Origin: Pyrocephalus nanus
Lineage: Eukaryota; Chordata; Aves; Passeriformes; Tyrannidae
Reading direction: 5' to 3'
Assembly (NCBI GenBank): GCA_038380795.1
Contig: CM076266.1
Span: 40,136,425-40,200,424 of the forward strand
DNA: 64,000 nt
The translations under genes were made by a program, and so were the position numbers. Under the pieces are notes generated by a model. That model made no database searches, was not told the origin of the DNA, and worked only from the letters and a program-made list of their open reading frames with translations. Of this stretch, positions 1-10,271 are shown one piece after another (position 1 is the first letter of the stretch; every line of letters starts with the position of its first letter).

Positions 1-3000
1 TCCCCCCAAATACACCGTTGTTGCTATTGGCTATCATCACTCTATAAATGCAATACAGTTGCAACTTCTCATGTAGATGTATTGCTGAGTCCTTTAGTTA
101 CCAGCTGAAAGCAGATGTTCCCTGGATATTTCACACTTGTGAGGACATCCCATATCTATATACTGCTGTTTTCATCCCTCAGCCACCCTGAACTTGTCTT
201 GCAGAAGAATTTGTACATCACAGAAAAGTGGGATGAGCAGTACTAACTGCTCCTGGTAAAGCTGGTGTCCAGATGCTTTATTTCACTTGGGGAAAGGAGA
301 GGACACACCACCTGGGAGAAACTGTCTCAGCAGAAGCTGGTGTGAATTGATTATTTAATAGCAAACAAGCACAGTGCCTGCTTTTTTATTATTTTTATGC
401 CTGTGGAACTCACACTCAATTGGTGTGGTGAGATTACTGCCTAAGGCTGCCTCCAAAGAACTGCAAGACCAGGAGCCCACTGGACACATGCTGGTTCTGT
501 TGCATGTCTTAATGAAGCTTTAAAATGCTTGAAATTGTTTTTGAAATGAAATATTCCATAGCTGCAAGTTAACTGCATACTTTGTAATAATTGCTTAGCC
601 AAATAAAGGAAAATTGTGAGGAACAAGGAAAAGTTAGATTGATGGCTAGAAGAAAAAAATTATATAAAAAAATCATGAAGAAGAGAAATTAAAAAAAAAG
701 TACCATACCATCACAGGCTTTTGCACGAAGAGTTTCCTTCCAGTAGGAGCTTTTCTTTTACAACAATTACTGTTCATTTTATTCTCCCTGTTTGCTACAA
801 ATCCCAGAAAAACTTTTTCTATGGGAATTATAAGAAAAATGGTCACAAATTTAGGCAGAAACTGGAACACAGTGTAAAATTTAAAAGCAGAGGTATACAT
901 TTCACTGCCATTCTGAGTGGGCTTATGGTGGACTGTAAATTATTAATGATTTGTCTGCAATTGCCTTTTTTTTAACTCTTAAATCAATTTTGACTAAACA
1001 GAAAAAAGCACAGAAAGACTTTTGTTTATAATTGTCAGCTCAACTTGTGCATTTAGAGCCCTTCTTCATTCAAATTTACTGCTCTTAGTGGCCATTAGTA
1101 ACAGAATGAATAACGTGCTATGAATAAATCCTCTCCTGGTTGCCCTTTCTCTCCATAGATTAAGAACAGAAATTATAATTTGTGGACACATATTAGTGTC
1201 CAAAAGTGTCTGACAAGTGTGCAGTTGTTTGTTTTGAGCAAATTATTTTTGAAAGATTAGTACACCCTTAGGTTTTGTGTTCCTGCTATGGCATGAAAAA
1301 CCATTCTGGCATGATTTTAAATTACAGGGCATTTAGGAAGAAAATACAGAAGATAGTTACAGTGAACAGTAAGACTTGAGGGAAATACCTACGAGCTAGT
1401 GCAAGCATTTAAAAATACGAATATTATCGTAAAGTCTTTAGGTGATGCCTGGTAATAGATATTTAATCTAGCAAAAGCACTTTCATTGCTTACTTGTTAA
1501 AGTAATTTAACGGATGAGTGATGCTATTAATGGACCACATGTATAATCCAGACTTTTTTTTTTCAGAACATTCCTTTAGGGTTTAAATTTCTAAACAAGT
1601 TTAGAGGCAATTTGAAGAAATTTATCCTATATACAAGCTATGGGAAACATAATTTATGAACTTTTCCTTTTAGCATTTCCTCTGTATTTAGAGGATAAGA
1701 GAAACCACTATGTACATGTGTGTGCAGCTTCAAGTCAGCTGAGCGATACACCTTGTTTTGTTAGAAACAAGATGCTGTGAATGGAAGGATGTATGATTGA
1801 GCATGAGAGAGGGAGATGAACAGAGGGTTAAAAACAATTGTAAATTATCTGAAAAAAATGTTAGGCTTCCCTTCACTATTTTTTTGAGAGAATTGCCTTA
1901 ATATTGTTTGTAGCGTAGTTCTTGCGAGAAGTTAAGAAAAAAACCCAAAAAACTCAAATTATAGCCAAACCAGCCTTCCTTTCCATCCCCACACTTGGGG
2001 ATGCTGGATGAATTGAAGAACTGAAGATAGATATCTGGAAAACAGATAATTAGGTAATAAAAATAAACCTCTAAGTTGTTTCTTGAACACCTATTAGTAC
2101 GATCGAGTCATGCTATTTTGAACAATTGCAGAAGTTCATTGATAAGCATTGCAGTTTTGCTTCAACTAGGACTTAATTTCTTTTCTGAACACATGGCTGT
2201 GTATTGCTGAAACTCAGATATCACCTACGTAGAGTAGCAAATTAGGGAAATAATCTGCTGTAAATGTCTCTGACTTTGTGAGGATCACTGCTGAGTCACA
2301 TGGTTCAAGGAAGAACTAAAATGTAGTTGTTGACTCCAAGCTGAGCTGTTTCCAAATAAATGTTTGTGAAACCTCCAACTTTAATAGTTGCATTGTATCA
2401 TCCAAAAGACGTGCAACAGAATGAATAGATGACCTTTCAGATAGAGAACAAGCTGTTCACCATGTCTTTTCATTTACTGAGACAAAATACCCTTTTTATG
2501 CAAAGATAATACTTTCCACCATTTTTAACAATGTTGGTGAAATATAAAGAATTTAATAGTTTTGTTTCTGAGTGCAAGGGGGTTTTACTATGTATCTTTA
2601 GTTCAGGACTCTTTCTACACCAGCTGTGTCAAATGCATTGATCTAGATAGATTTATTTTAATTTTTCGAAAAGTCAATGGAGTTATTTTGAATCCCATGC
2701 TCACAGAGTGGTATGTCATTAGCTATCCATCCATGTGATATCCACATGATATCTGTCATTGAATGATATATGGATGAATTCTTATTGCCATCCTGCATCA
2801 CAGCTATAGGATCAATAATTTGCTGACAAGGAGATCCAAGGCAGCTGTAATGGAAATTGGTCTAAACTGTTGTGAAATTGCAGCCTTAGCATGAAAAGCT
2901 GCTGGGATGTCCTCGATTGCACGCTCCTACACAAGCACTAGCTTGGACTGGAACAGATCGCAAACAAATAGTAAATAAATCAGGATACAGAAATCAGGGG

Positions 3001-4550
3001 TCATCCTTGTCTGTCTTATGTGAGGTGTGGTTTGACCCTTAGTTTTTGTGGTTGTAAATCCACCAGTTAAATCACAACTGAATATAATTGGTGCTAACTA
3101 GTACCAACTAGTTATACTGGTAAAGTGTTTTTGCCCTGCAATATAACTAGAATCACTTCTGTTATTGTTTAGCCTCTGTCCATGTTTCTATTCTTGTGTG
3201 GAAAAGCAAACCTGTTCTCTTGTGTAAAGGAACACAGTGTGTTTGCTGAAATTAAAAGAAATACAGTGAACAGGAACCCCTCAAAACTTGTAAATCTTAT
3301 CATTTGGGGAAGAAAAAAAATAAAACCAAAAAATCAAACCAAACCATTTTTAATTTGTTGTTAAAAAGACCAGTATAACTGTCTGTTTGCAGAAAAGAAA
3401 AGGTACAGATTCACTCCTAGACCATGCGTCATATATGAGTAGTTTACTAAAATTGGAAGCAAATTTGTTTCAAAATTGTATAATTTCAGTTGGAAGAGAT
3501 CTGTGAAGGCATTGGGTCCAACTTGTGATGAAAGCAGGTCCAGTAAGACCAAGATGCTTGGAGATTTGCACAGGCAAGCCCTGAATATACTGATGTTGGA
3601 GATTGTGCAGGTAACCTGTCGCAGTGGTTGACCCTCCTCACAGAAGGAAAAGAGGAAATCCCTTGGTCTAGACAAATTTCAATTTGTTGCCATCTCTGAT
3701 GGCTGCCCCTTGTCATTTTGGAGCACATCTGCAGGAAAAACTGGCTTGGTCTTATCTCCATTCTGCCACTGGGTTGTTGAAGACCACCATGAGATTACCC
3801 CTGCACCCTGGCATCCTAGACCAAACCCAGTGCTTTCAGCTTCGTGCTGTGTGCGGTAAAGGCTTGGAAAAATCCTAAAAATAGTGTGACATGGGAACGA
3901 GGAATGAGAAAGATCCACTGAGATCCAAACTGGCCGTTCATCCTGACAGTCTGAGGTGCTTACAGCTGCAGTGTGGAGGGATGGTCTGTTAGCAAGTACC
4001 TTTAGACTCAACGATAGAAACCCAGTGAAGAAAAAACCCTTCCAAATGTAATTAAATGAACCTTAGAGAAAACTTGTCAGCACTTACAGTGATGCCAAGA
4101 CTAACCAGCTAAAGATTTGCACGTATTTATTTCATGGTTCTCAACTACCGTGCATAGATGTTAATCACATTCCATGGCAATCAGTTTTCTCTCTCCTACT
4201 ACTAAAAGCTGTTCTTCTGAATTTCCAGAACAAGTTAGTGTATGGAAAGGTTGCTTTGTGCAGCTCAGCTAACTGGGATGGTGGTGTTTGCGATAAGGAC
4301 TCTTTCTTACTGATCCCTGAACTGTGACTTATTTGTGCATACCTGTGCCTGTTGGGGCTTTGGGAGCTGAGAATGTGCTTGTTAAATGAAGAGATGCATC
4401 ATTGCAGAGGCAACATATTGTTAACATTTTGAAACTTAGTTTCATATATTCTGTATTCTTTGGACCTTTTTTTTTTTTTTTTTTAAGATACTCTCTTTCT
4501 GCTCTGACTAATGTATTGTGCCTTGGACTTTGTTTTGTCTTCCTCTGCAG
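1..4550 (+). other. RAPGEF5: RAPGEF5 intron, 3' portion
   Basis: This is AT-rich intronic DNA before the first visible exon. I saw no segment resembling the preceding RAPGEF5 exon, so the intron probably starts upstream of the window. It contains an antisense CR1 fragment (3485-3870) and a T18 run at 4467-4484. The acceptor is tcctctgcag at 4541-4550. The intron is phase 1: one base, expected to be G, is carried from the previous exon to complete a Glu codon. Confidence 0.8.
3485..3870 (-). repeat. CR1 LINE fragment, antisense
   Basis: Read on the + strand this is the reverse complement of a CR1 3' region. It starts with a diverged ttggaagagatctgtgaagg...ggtccaac, contains the CR1 landmarks for a gap-ridden 'cagtggttgaccctcctcacag' equivalent near 3620-3645 and 'ttgccatctctgatggctgccccttgtc' near 3687-3714, and ends near the CR1 'accaaacccag' equivalent at about 3820. 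Divergence and small deletions indicate an old copy. Boundaries are approximate, judged by eye from remembered CR1 structure. Confidence 0.8.
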
Positions 4551-4629
4551 AAACTCTCCTGGATGACTTCCTGCTCACGTACACAGTCTTCATGACGACC
4601 GATGACTTGTGCCAGGCACTTCTGAGGCA
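4551..4629 (+). CDS. RAPGEF5: RAPGEF5 exon, RasGEF N-terminal (REM) domain, first visible exon
   Basis: This exon is 79 nt and codes for visible residues 1-27 (first Glu and last His are split codons). It reads ETLLDDFLLTYTVFMTTDD followed by LCQALLR. The FLLTY-FMT pattern is the hallmark of the RasGEF N-terminal module, a helical structural support for the catalytic domain. The acceptor is ordinary (tcctctgcag). The donor is not GT: the exon ends in CA at 4629 and the intron starts ATATCCTTT, a U12-type AT-AC donor. Ending here with CA, then C TAT in the next exon, restores the expected His-Tyr after Leu-Leu-Arg. No in-frame GT donor nearby gives a sensible protein. Confidence 0.96.
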
Positions 4630-4844
4630 ATATCCTTTTACTGAATGTTGCAGTCACAGGGGTCACACACTTTCTTCTAGTTTTATCTATCATTGAGCCT
4701 TATATCAAAATTGCGTGCCTGGTTTTGTTCTTTGCCTATTATTGAAATACAATCCTGCATGATTATTTTGAGGTTGCATGAAAAATTGGTAAGAAAAGAG
4801 AAAAATTGTCAAATATTTACTATGGCATGTTTAGAAAGTGAACT

Positions 4845-5360
4845 GCATTTGAGATTTTGGCATCACAGCCCAGGAAATGCATGAACAAATTGGAAAAACG
4901 TCAGAAGAGACCAATGGGAATTACCAGTATTCTAGAAAAAAGACCTACAAAGAAAATGTGAAAGAATTGGGATTGTTTTACTGAAAAAAGGGAATCTATA
5001 TGTAAATAGGCAGTCTTTCAGGTACTTAAAGAGGAACAGAAGAATCTGTTCCCATATCATGCCAGATGGGACAAAAGGCAGTGAGAATAAATTGCTGTAA
5101 GATATTTTCATGTTAGATACTAAGAATTATTTTGGATTTTTTTTTCCTTAAGAAAATAAATGGTGGAGTTGAAAATGTGTGAGACAGTAGAATCTTTTTT
5201 ATTGGAGAGTATTAAGAAGAAGAAATCAGAAAATGTATTGCAGTGGTATGCTTGAGCCTCTCTTAAGGTGGACTAGTTAGGGTGGATTTGGATGGACTGG
5301 TTTAGTTGATCTTTCAAAGTCTCTTTTTCTCCAATCCAGTTTTCATAAGGTTTATGATAC
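4845..5360 (+). repeat. CR1/L3-type LINE fragment, sense, old
   Basis: It follows the order of a CR1-family 3' end: aaattggaaaaacgtcagaag near 4888, 'gaaaatgtgaaagaattggga' near 4953-4973, 'caggtacttaaagagg' near 5019, the run corresponding to 'gacaaaaggcagtgag' near 5070-5085, 'ttggagagtattaag' near 5203, and a terminal 'gatctttcaaagtctc...ccaatccag' at 5310-5339. It is strongly diverged and AT-enriched, so it is an ancient copy. It starts about 215 bp inside the U12 intron. Boundaries were judged by eye. Confidence 0.8.
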
Positions 5361-5510
5361 CTGGATTTGACTCAAATCTATAGCTTCCTAAAGTTTAGGT
5401 TATATTGTATTCTTAACTCAAATGGGTTGAGGATGAAGAGATTCAAACTGGAAACATTAAATCCAAATTTGGATATGAGTTCCCCTAATTGACTCATGCC
5501 TGGAACTAGG

Positions 5511-5511
<1 letters not shown>

Positions 5512-5559
<48 letters not shown>
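5512..5559. repeat. (AC)n microsatellite
   Basis: A nearly perfect dinucleotide run of about 23 AC units lies at the end of an intronic segment inside the U12 intron. It is likely length-polymorphic. Confidence 0.98.
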
Positions 5560-5562
<3 letters not shown>

Positions 5563-6603
5563 CACTTACTAAAACATTTAGAATTTGCATAGCTGAGGAA
5601 TCAATAAACAAAAAATTCCTTCTCTGAAGTCAAATATACAAAGATAAAGCTGCCTCAGAATAAACCTGTATTGAAGCAGATGCCTAACTCATAGCGACAA
5701 TGCAATTTTTGTTTTTGTTTGAAGATAAATAAGCTTTTATAACTGTGACGAGGTAACATTTAAAGTGGGGTTAAAACTTTTCCAGGTTATGTTAATTCTT
5801 AGAATATCTACAAAGAGAAAAAGTAAAGAATAAGCATTTTGCAATATTTTTTTCATGTGATACAGGATATAAGTCTTAACTCATTCTGAGATAAAAGAAT
5901 TATTTTCATGCATTTCCAATGATTTCCATAAGCTATGGAGCATTGCTTAAATAAACTTGTGGCTATAAAATAAACTTTCTTTGCTTTTCTTTTCCCCCCT
6001 TCTTTACGTTTTGAGGTGAAAACATCATCTTTTTACCTCTTAATCGAAAGTATAGCAAAGGGATAGGAACAATGTACAAGTGGGTATTGTCTGTTGTTTG
6101 GTGTTTCTGCTTTGTGAATAGAGAACAGTGGTAGAAATAGTTGTTCACTCTTTTTTTATTTTAAGAGTGGTATTTCTGCAGATACTGTAATTTGTGCAGG
6201 CAGAAACTGACTTCTTTTGGCTGGGTTTTTTGTTATTGTTAATGATACATTGCCCTCCTTCCCACAGACATTCATGTAGCCATGGTGTGCAAGACAAAGG
6301 TTCATTCTCAGTTCTGCAGAAAAGATATGACTCAACGTTTTGTAATTCCTTTTGAATTGATTTTATTTTTATAGAATCACCTCTCTAATCTGTAATGAAG
6401 AAAAATCATGTTGGCACAGAGGACTATTTGGCATGTGTATTACTGAGAATTTCATTCCAAAAAGTTGATGAAACTCCTAAAGCTTCAGATAGGATAAAAC
6501 ATTTAAAACTGAGTAATGTACTGAAAAAAAATCTTTCGATGAGATGATTGCAAAGTCTTTGCCATCAGTTAATTTTTAAGTTTATGTGAGACCTTATTAT
6601 TCA

Positions 6604-6612
6604 TTCCTTAAC
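6604..6612 (+). promoter_or_regulatory. U12 branch-point sequence
   Basis: TTCCTTAAC is an exact match to the minor-spliceosome branch-point consensus (TTCCTTRAY). It sits 9 to 10 nt before the AC|C exon junction at 6621/6622, the window required for U12-type splicing. No strong polypyrimidine tract follows it, which is also typical. Confidence 0.93.
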
Positions 6613-6621
6613 CTACTGCAC

Positions 6622-6766
6622 CTATTGTGCTAAGAACCACCAAGGGAAAGAAGATGAGTCTGATGTGTCTTGTAGGAAGCGGAAAGTGTTACATTTGGTA
6701 TCTCAGTGGACTTCTCTCTACAAAGACTGGTTACATGAAGATGAGCATTTAAAACAATTTTTAAAG
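6622..6766 (+). CDS. RAPGEF5: RAPGEF5 exon, RasGEF N-terminal domain continued
   Basis: This exon is 145 nt (visible residues 27-75). It completes a split His codon and then encodes a charged loop YCAKNHQGKEDESDV and the helical segment VLHLVSQWTSLYKDW. HLVSQW is the conserved closing part of the REM module in RAPGEF family members. It starts after the AC of the U12 intron and ends AAG before gtattg, phase 0. The Lys-Arg-rich RKRK just before the helix is notable and could be surface or nuclear-targeting sequence; that is only an inference. Confidence 0.96.
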
Positions 6767-8352
6767 GTATTGAAACACTTTCTGATGCACTTCAGCACTG
6801 TTTAATTACTTATTGTGTCTAAAAAGCCACAGCAGAAAACTCTATAAAACATATTTTTTCATACTTACGTTTTCTCCGTGAAACCTATAATATAAAATGA
6901 TTTGTACATGTCTTCCTTAAATGCCTTAAAGACAGTCAGTTTGAACAGAAAACCAGTATTATCAATACATTCAATGTCAAAAACATTAACATATGAAACT
7001 TATGGAAATCCCGTGATCTCTAGAAAATGGGAAAATTTAGAAAGATAAAAAATAAAACTACAAAGATGTGGAGATTCCTTGGACACAGTGTCTCTCAGAA
7101 CAGGATCTGTGGTTGGTATCCATGGACTAAGAGTTCTCAGGTCTCTGTAAGAGATGCTACTTTGACTGAGTAGTGAAATTGTATTCCACAGTGTTTTGCT
7201 GAATGCACGTGGGGAGCAGCACAAATTTATGTCTTTTAATAAATACAATTTTGTCCCTACTTGCTAGCAAAGATCTTCTGATATTTCTGCATGAATTCCA
7301 AAAGCTCTTGTAATTCCCCTGTAAATTTGGAAATAGCCCATTGTTGCTGACCAACATCCATCTGGTTGCTGATCTTTTTTTAAATATATATTTTTTTCCC
7401 CTGCTAGTTAAAGAGGAGAGTATTTTAGGAGACTTTGCAGATCTTCCACTTTTCCTGATGAGACTCTTTATACGCAGATGGCGATCTTCCTAAGGGTCAT
7501 GGAGGCGTGACTGTGCACCATCACACAATTTCTCTTCTTGAAGCTTCTGTGCAGTATTAAACAGCAGTAACGTTAACAATGGTTGCAGTTATATGTGCAA
7601 GAACAACGTATAGGATTGTAGGCTAAAATCATTCATGCAGAAACCTGTGAATGTCGGAGTGTTAATTGGGCCATAGCAAACCTGATGACTCAGCTCATAC
7701 ATATTCCTCATTTTCTTAGAAGGGAAAGAGAAGGATCCGTGTGCAAATTCTGAAAAAGTGTAGAGAAAATACTTCCTACAGTTTCAATAATGACAATGCC
7801 TTCCCCCAAAATTAGAAGATAGGTTTATTTATCTATTAGTTTATAACTAACAGAGTTCTGGGAGTTTGTGGAAGACATCAACTCAGTTTAAAATGTATGC
7901 AAATGTGAGGAAAGATGACGTAGAACATTTTGCCATTTTAAAAGTCTTAATTCAAGGAACCTGTTTGTTATCATTTTGGGTAAGTGAAGATGGTGTGGTG
8001 TGGTGTGTTGCTTCAGAATGTGTTCTTCTGACCTAACCCAGATTTTGTATAACAGCCACAAATGGTGTTTTAAATTTTCCCATTTGTAGAGAAAAGAGGA
8101 TAAACATTTTGGACTCTTACTTGGTGACAGTACTAAGAGTGTTTCTACAAAGACAAGCTGAATATTAACCAGTTGGAAGTTTAAACAGGAAGGTTCTCTC
8201 CTTATGGGTTTTGCAGAAATATAATGATGAAAGTTGTTTCAGTAGGCTAGTGCCTGAATTGATTTAGATTGCTGATATGATGCCTTAGATTTATGTTTGA
8301 ATTGTCAGACATTTGCACAATCTTTTTTGTTTTATTTTGTTTTATTTTGTAG
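6767..8352 (+). other. RAPGEF5: RAPGEF5 intron, nothing further recognised
   Basis: Phase 0, GT-AG, 1586 nt, AT-rich. I recognised no repeat family or exon-like segment. The acceptor sits after a tttattttgt tract made of three TTTTG-type repeats. Confidence 0.85.
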
Positions 8353-8450
8353 ACAATATACAGAAATGTGTTAGATGATGTGTATGAATATCCCATTCTT
8401 GAGAAGGACCTGAAAGAATTTCAGAAGATACTTGGGATGCATCGTCGTCA
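8353..8450 (+). CDS. RAPGEF5: RAPGEF5 exon, REM to linker
   Basis: This exon is 98 nt (visible residues 76-108). It encodes TIYRNVLDDVYEYPILEKDL and then KEFQKILGMHRR. The segment ends the helical REM module and enters the linker. The acceptor is ttttgtag and the donor gtaagt; the last two bases CA begin a His codon finished in the next exon, phase 2. Confidence 0.96.
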
Positions 8451-9221
8451 GTAAGTATTGGTTATATTTGTGATCAAGTCTCCTTTTATTTAGACTGTAA
8501 TTTATTTTTGTCTCCATCTTGCTGTAATTCAGTCAAGTGAGGAGTGATACAAGTAATATATTCATTTTAACTAATCATCTCTTTCCTAAACTAAAACTAG
8601 ATTATTCAGTTTTCTCTGATGTTTGTTGGGCTTCACTTTCATCAATTTTATTTGGGCTTACTCTCAAGAAAAGCAAATCTTTGTGGAGAAGCTGGCAAAA
8701 ATTCCCTCAGAAGCTGCAGTCTGTGACTTCAGATGGTACCTTTATTCTCATTCTCTCTGCAGTCGGCAGTACTGAGAAGCAAATATCTTGTAATAGTCAT
8801 CTCAGGGTTATTATTTTACTAATCATTATGGTATTTATAAAAGATATTTCCTTGCTAGGTTTTACAACAAAGGAGTTGGTTTCCATGGTTGGGCCATGGA
8901 AATGGAGGGAGCTGTGTCCTTGAGGGTGACCCTGACCACTTACTTTGGGGGCCTGAGCTGTGTTTGTCTCCTGCAACAGCTCATGGGCTGACAGCATTGC
9001 TTTTCACGACATCAATTGTGCAAGTCAAAAAAACCTTTCTGGCTGAGCCAGGTGCCTTTAATTTTTCCTGAAGGAGGTCTGCAGCCTTTCTGCAGTGACC
9101 ATTTAGTGTTAAAAACTTTCTGATGTTGTAAACTTTGTAGTAAACTTCGTAAAATAGCTAAAACTTCCTTTTCCTAAGCTTTGGCTGGAAAGAATAATTT
9201 GGATTTTCCTTTTTGTTTCAG
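8451..9221 (+). other. RAPGEF5: RAPGEF5 intron, nothing further recognised
   Basis: Phase 2, GT-AG, 771 nt. An open frame of 128 codons crosses it, but it matches no known domain and starts in ordinary intronic sequence. No repeats were recognised. Confidence 0.85.
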
Positions 9222-9252
9222 CACTGTAGATGAGTATTCACCTCATCGAAAG
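9222..9252 (+). CDS. RAPGEF5: RAPGEF5 31-nt microexon
   Basis: This is a very short exon (visible residues 108-118): the last base of a His codon, then TVDEYSPHRK. The acceptor is ttttgtttcag and the donor gtaatg. Joined to its neighbours it restores the expected family sequence between MHRRH and the HQF-KENW segment. Its length is not a multiple of three, so skipping it would shift the frame and destroy the RA and catalytic domains. Confidence 0.95.
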
Positions 9253-10192
9253 GTAATGCCAACCTGATTGTTGCTGGTTGCTAGATAACTTACCATCTCA
9301 CTTTCTTCCCCTTTGCCCACTTCCCTCTCTTCTTGGCTTCTTAACTGAAAGTGACTGGTGGCCAAAAACATGACAGGGCACATCAGCGAGGTTAGACCTG
9401 CAATGCTGCTTAAAGAACTTTTTTCCTGTCAGTGCATCCTGTATGTCAGCTGTGTGAGCTAACCTGCAGTGGCTGTGACAATACTAGCATCTTAACGAGA
9501 TGCTTTGAGATGTCTAAATTCAGGAGAGGCCCAGGAGTGTAAGCTGGAGAGATGGAGCAACCTGGGCAAACCAGTGTGAGCACAGGCACTGTCACATATC
9601 CATTGACGTGGATGTCAAGTAAACAGAGCAAGGGGCAGATTTGTTGTGAAAGGGACAGAGAAAAAGAGAGGAACGTGAATCTGTCCATTTAACTGAAGGA
9701 AGAAGATGCAACCAGAGTTGGTGTGCACACTTCTCAGAGGTGAATTGCTGTGCTCATCAGTTTTACCGTGCTGAGGCTGAAGTGTGTAATAAGCTTGAAA
9801 TGTTACTGCAAAAATGTGGAAGGCAGAACATGAGATTGTAGTGAAATTGCTAAGTAGGCTGATTGGTACATGAGAAACATATATAAGAGTAAGTGTATAA
9901 GAAACAGGCTTTGAATGTGACTACAGAAAATCTTGAATCATGCTGGCTGCTTAGCCTTAGCACATCCTGCTTCTTGCAAAATCTCCGCCTTGGTCATTAT
10001 TTAGTAAGGCAACTCCCAGTTTACTGGTCCAAGAAAGGGTGAATAGATTTCCTATACAGGAACCTTTTGGCCAGACAAATGGGTTGAATGCTGTGATCTG
10101 TGAATTACTGCTTTGTAAAGGCCAAGGATGCAAAAAGTCACTGTTGTGGTTTTTTTTCTTTCTTTCTTTCTTTCTTTCCCACTCCCTCACAG
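9253..10192 (+). other. RAPGEF5: RAPGEF5 intron with CTTT-repeat acceptor tract
   Basis: Phase 0, GT-AG, 940 nt. Its last 43 bases consist of a T run, a (CTTT)n microsatellite (10150-10178) and cccactccctcacag. No interspersed repeat was recognised in the rest. Confidence 0.9.
10150..10178 (+). repeat. (CTTT)n microsatellite in a polypyrimidine tract
   Basis: A T8 run is followed by about five CTTT units and ends 14 nt before the AG of the next exon. It forms most of the pyrimidine tract that U2AF would bind. Confidence 0.95.
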
Positions 10193-10271
10193 AATAAAAC
10201 CTTTTTCCACCAGTTCAGTGTAAAGGAGAACTGGCTGCAGCACAGAGGAACCGTGAATGAAACAGAAGAGA
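10193..10271 (+). CDS. RAPGEF5: RAPGEF5 exon, linker before RA region
   Basis: This exon is 79 nt (visible residues 119-145, the last split). It encodes NKTFFHQFSVKENWLQHRG and then TVNETEE. The KENWLQHRG stretch is characteristic of RAPGEF5. It ends GAG A before gtgagt, phase 1, and the A plus TT of the next exon gives Ile. Confidence 0.96.

Larger units (their letters stand above)
4630..6621 (+). other. RAPGEF5: U12-type AT-AC intron of RAPGEF5
   Basis: This intron is 1992 nt and phase 2. It begins ATATCCTTT at 4630-4638, an exact match to the minor-spliceosome AT-AC donor. It ends with the branch-point box TTCCTTAAC at 6604-6612 and the terminal AC at 6620-6621, about 10 nt from the branch adenosine, the usual U12 spacing. 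There is no GT-AG alternative that keeps the frame. The intron contains a CR1 copy (4845-5360) and a long AC microsatellite (5512-5559). Confidence 0.95.

Noticed and set aside
1..4550. Search for an additional upstream RAPGEF5 exon
   Set aside because: No segment encodes the expected residues preceding ETLLDDF with usable splice sites, so the previous exon is taken to lie outside the window.
5378..5611. Open frame on the - strand coding an alternating Val-Cys run
   Set aside because: It is only the translation of the AC microsatellite at 5512-5559.
8537..8923. 128-codon open frame in a RAPGEF5 intron
   Set aside because: No known domain, no splice logic, and it ignores the gene's established exon structure.
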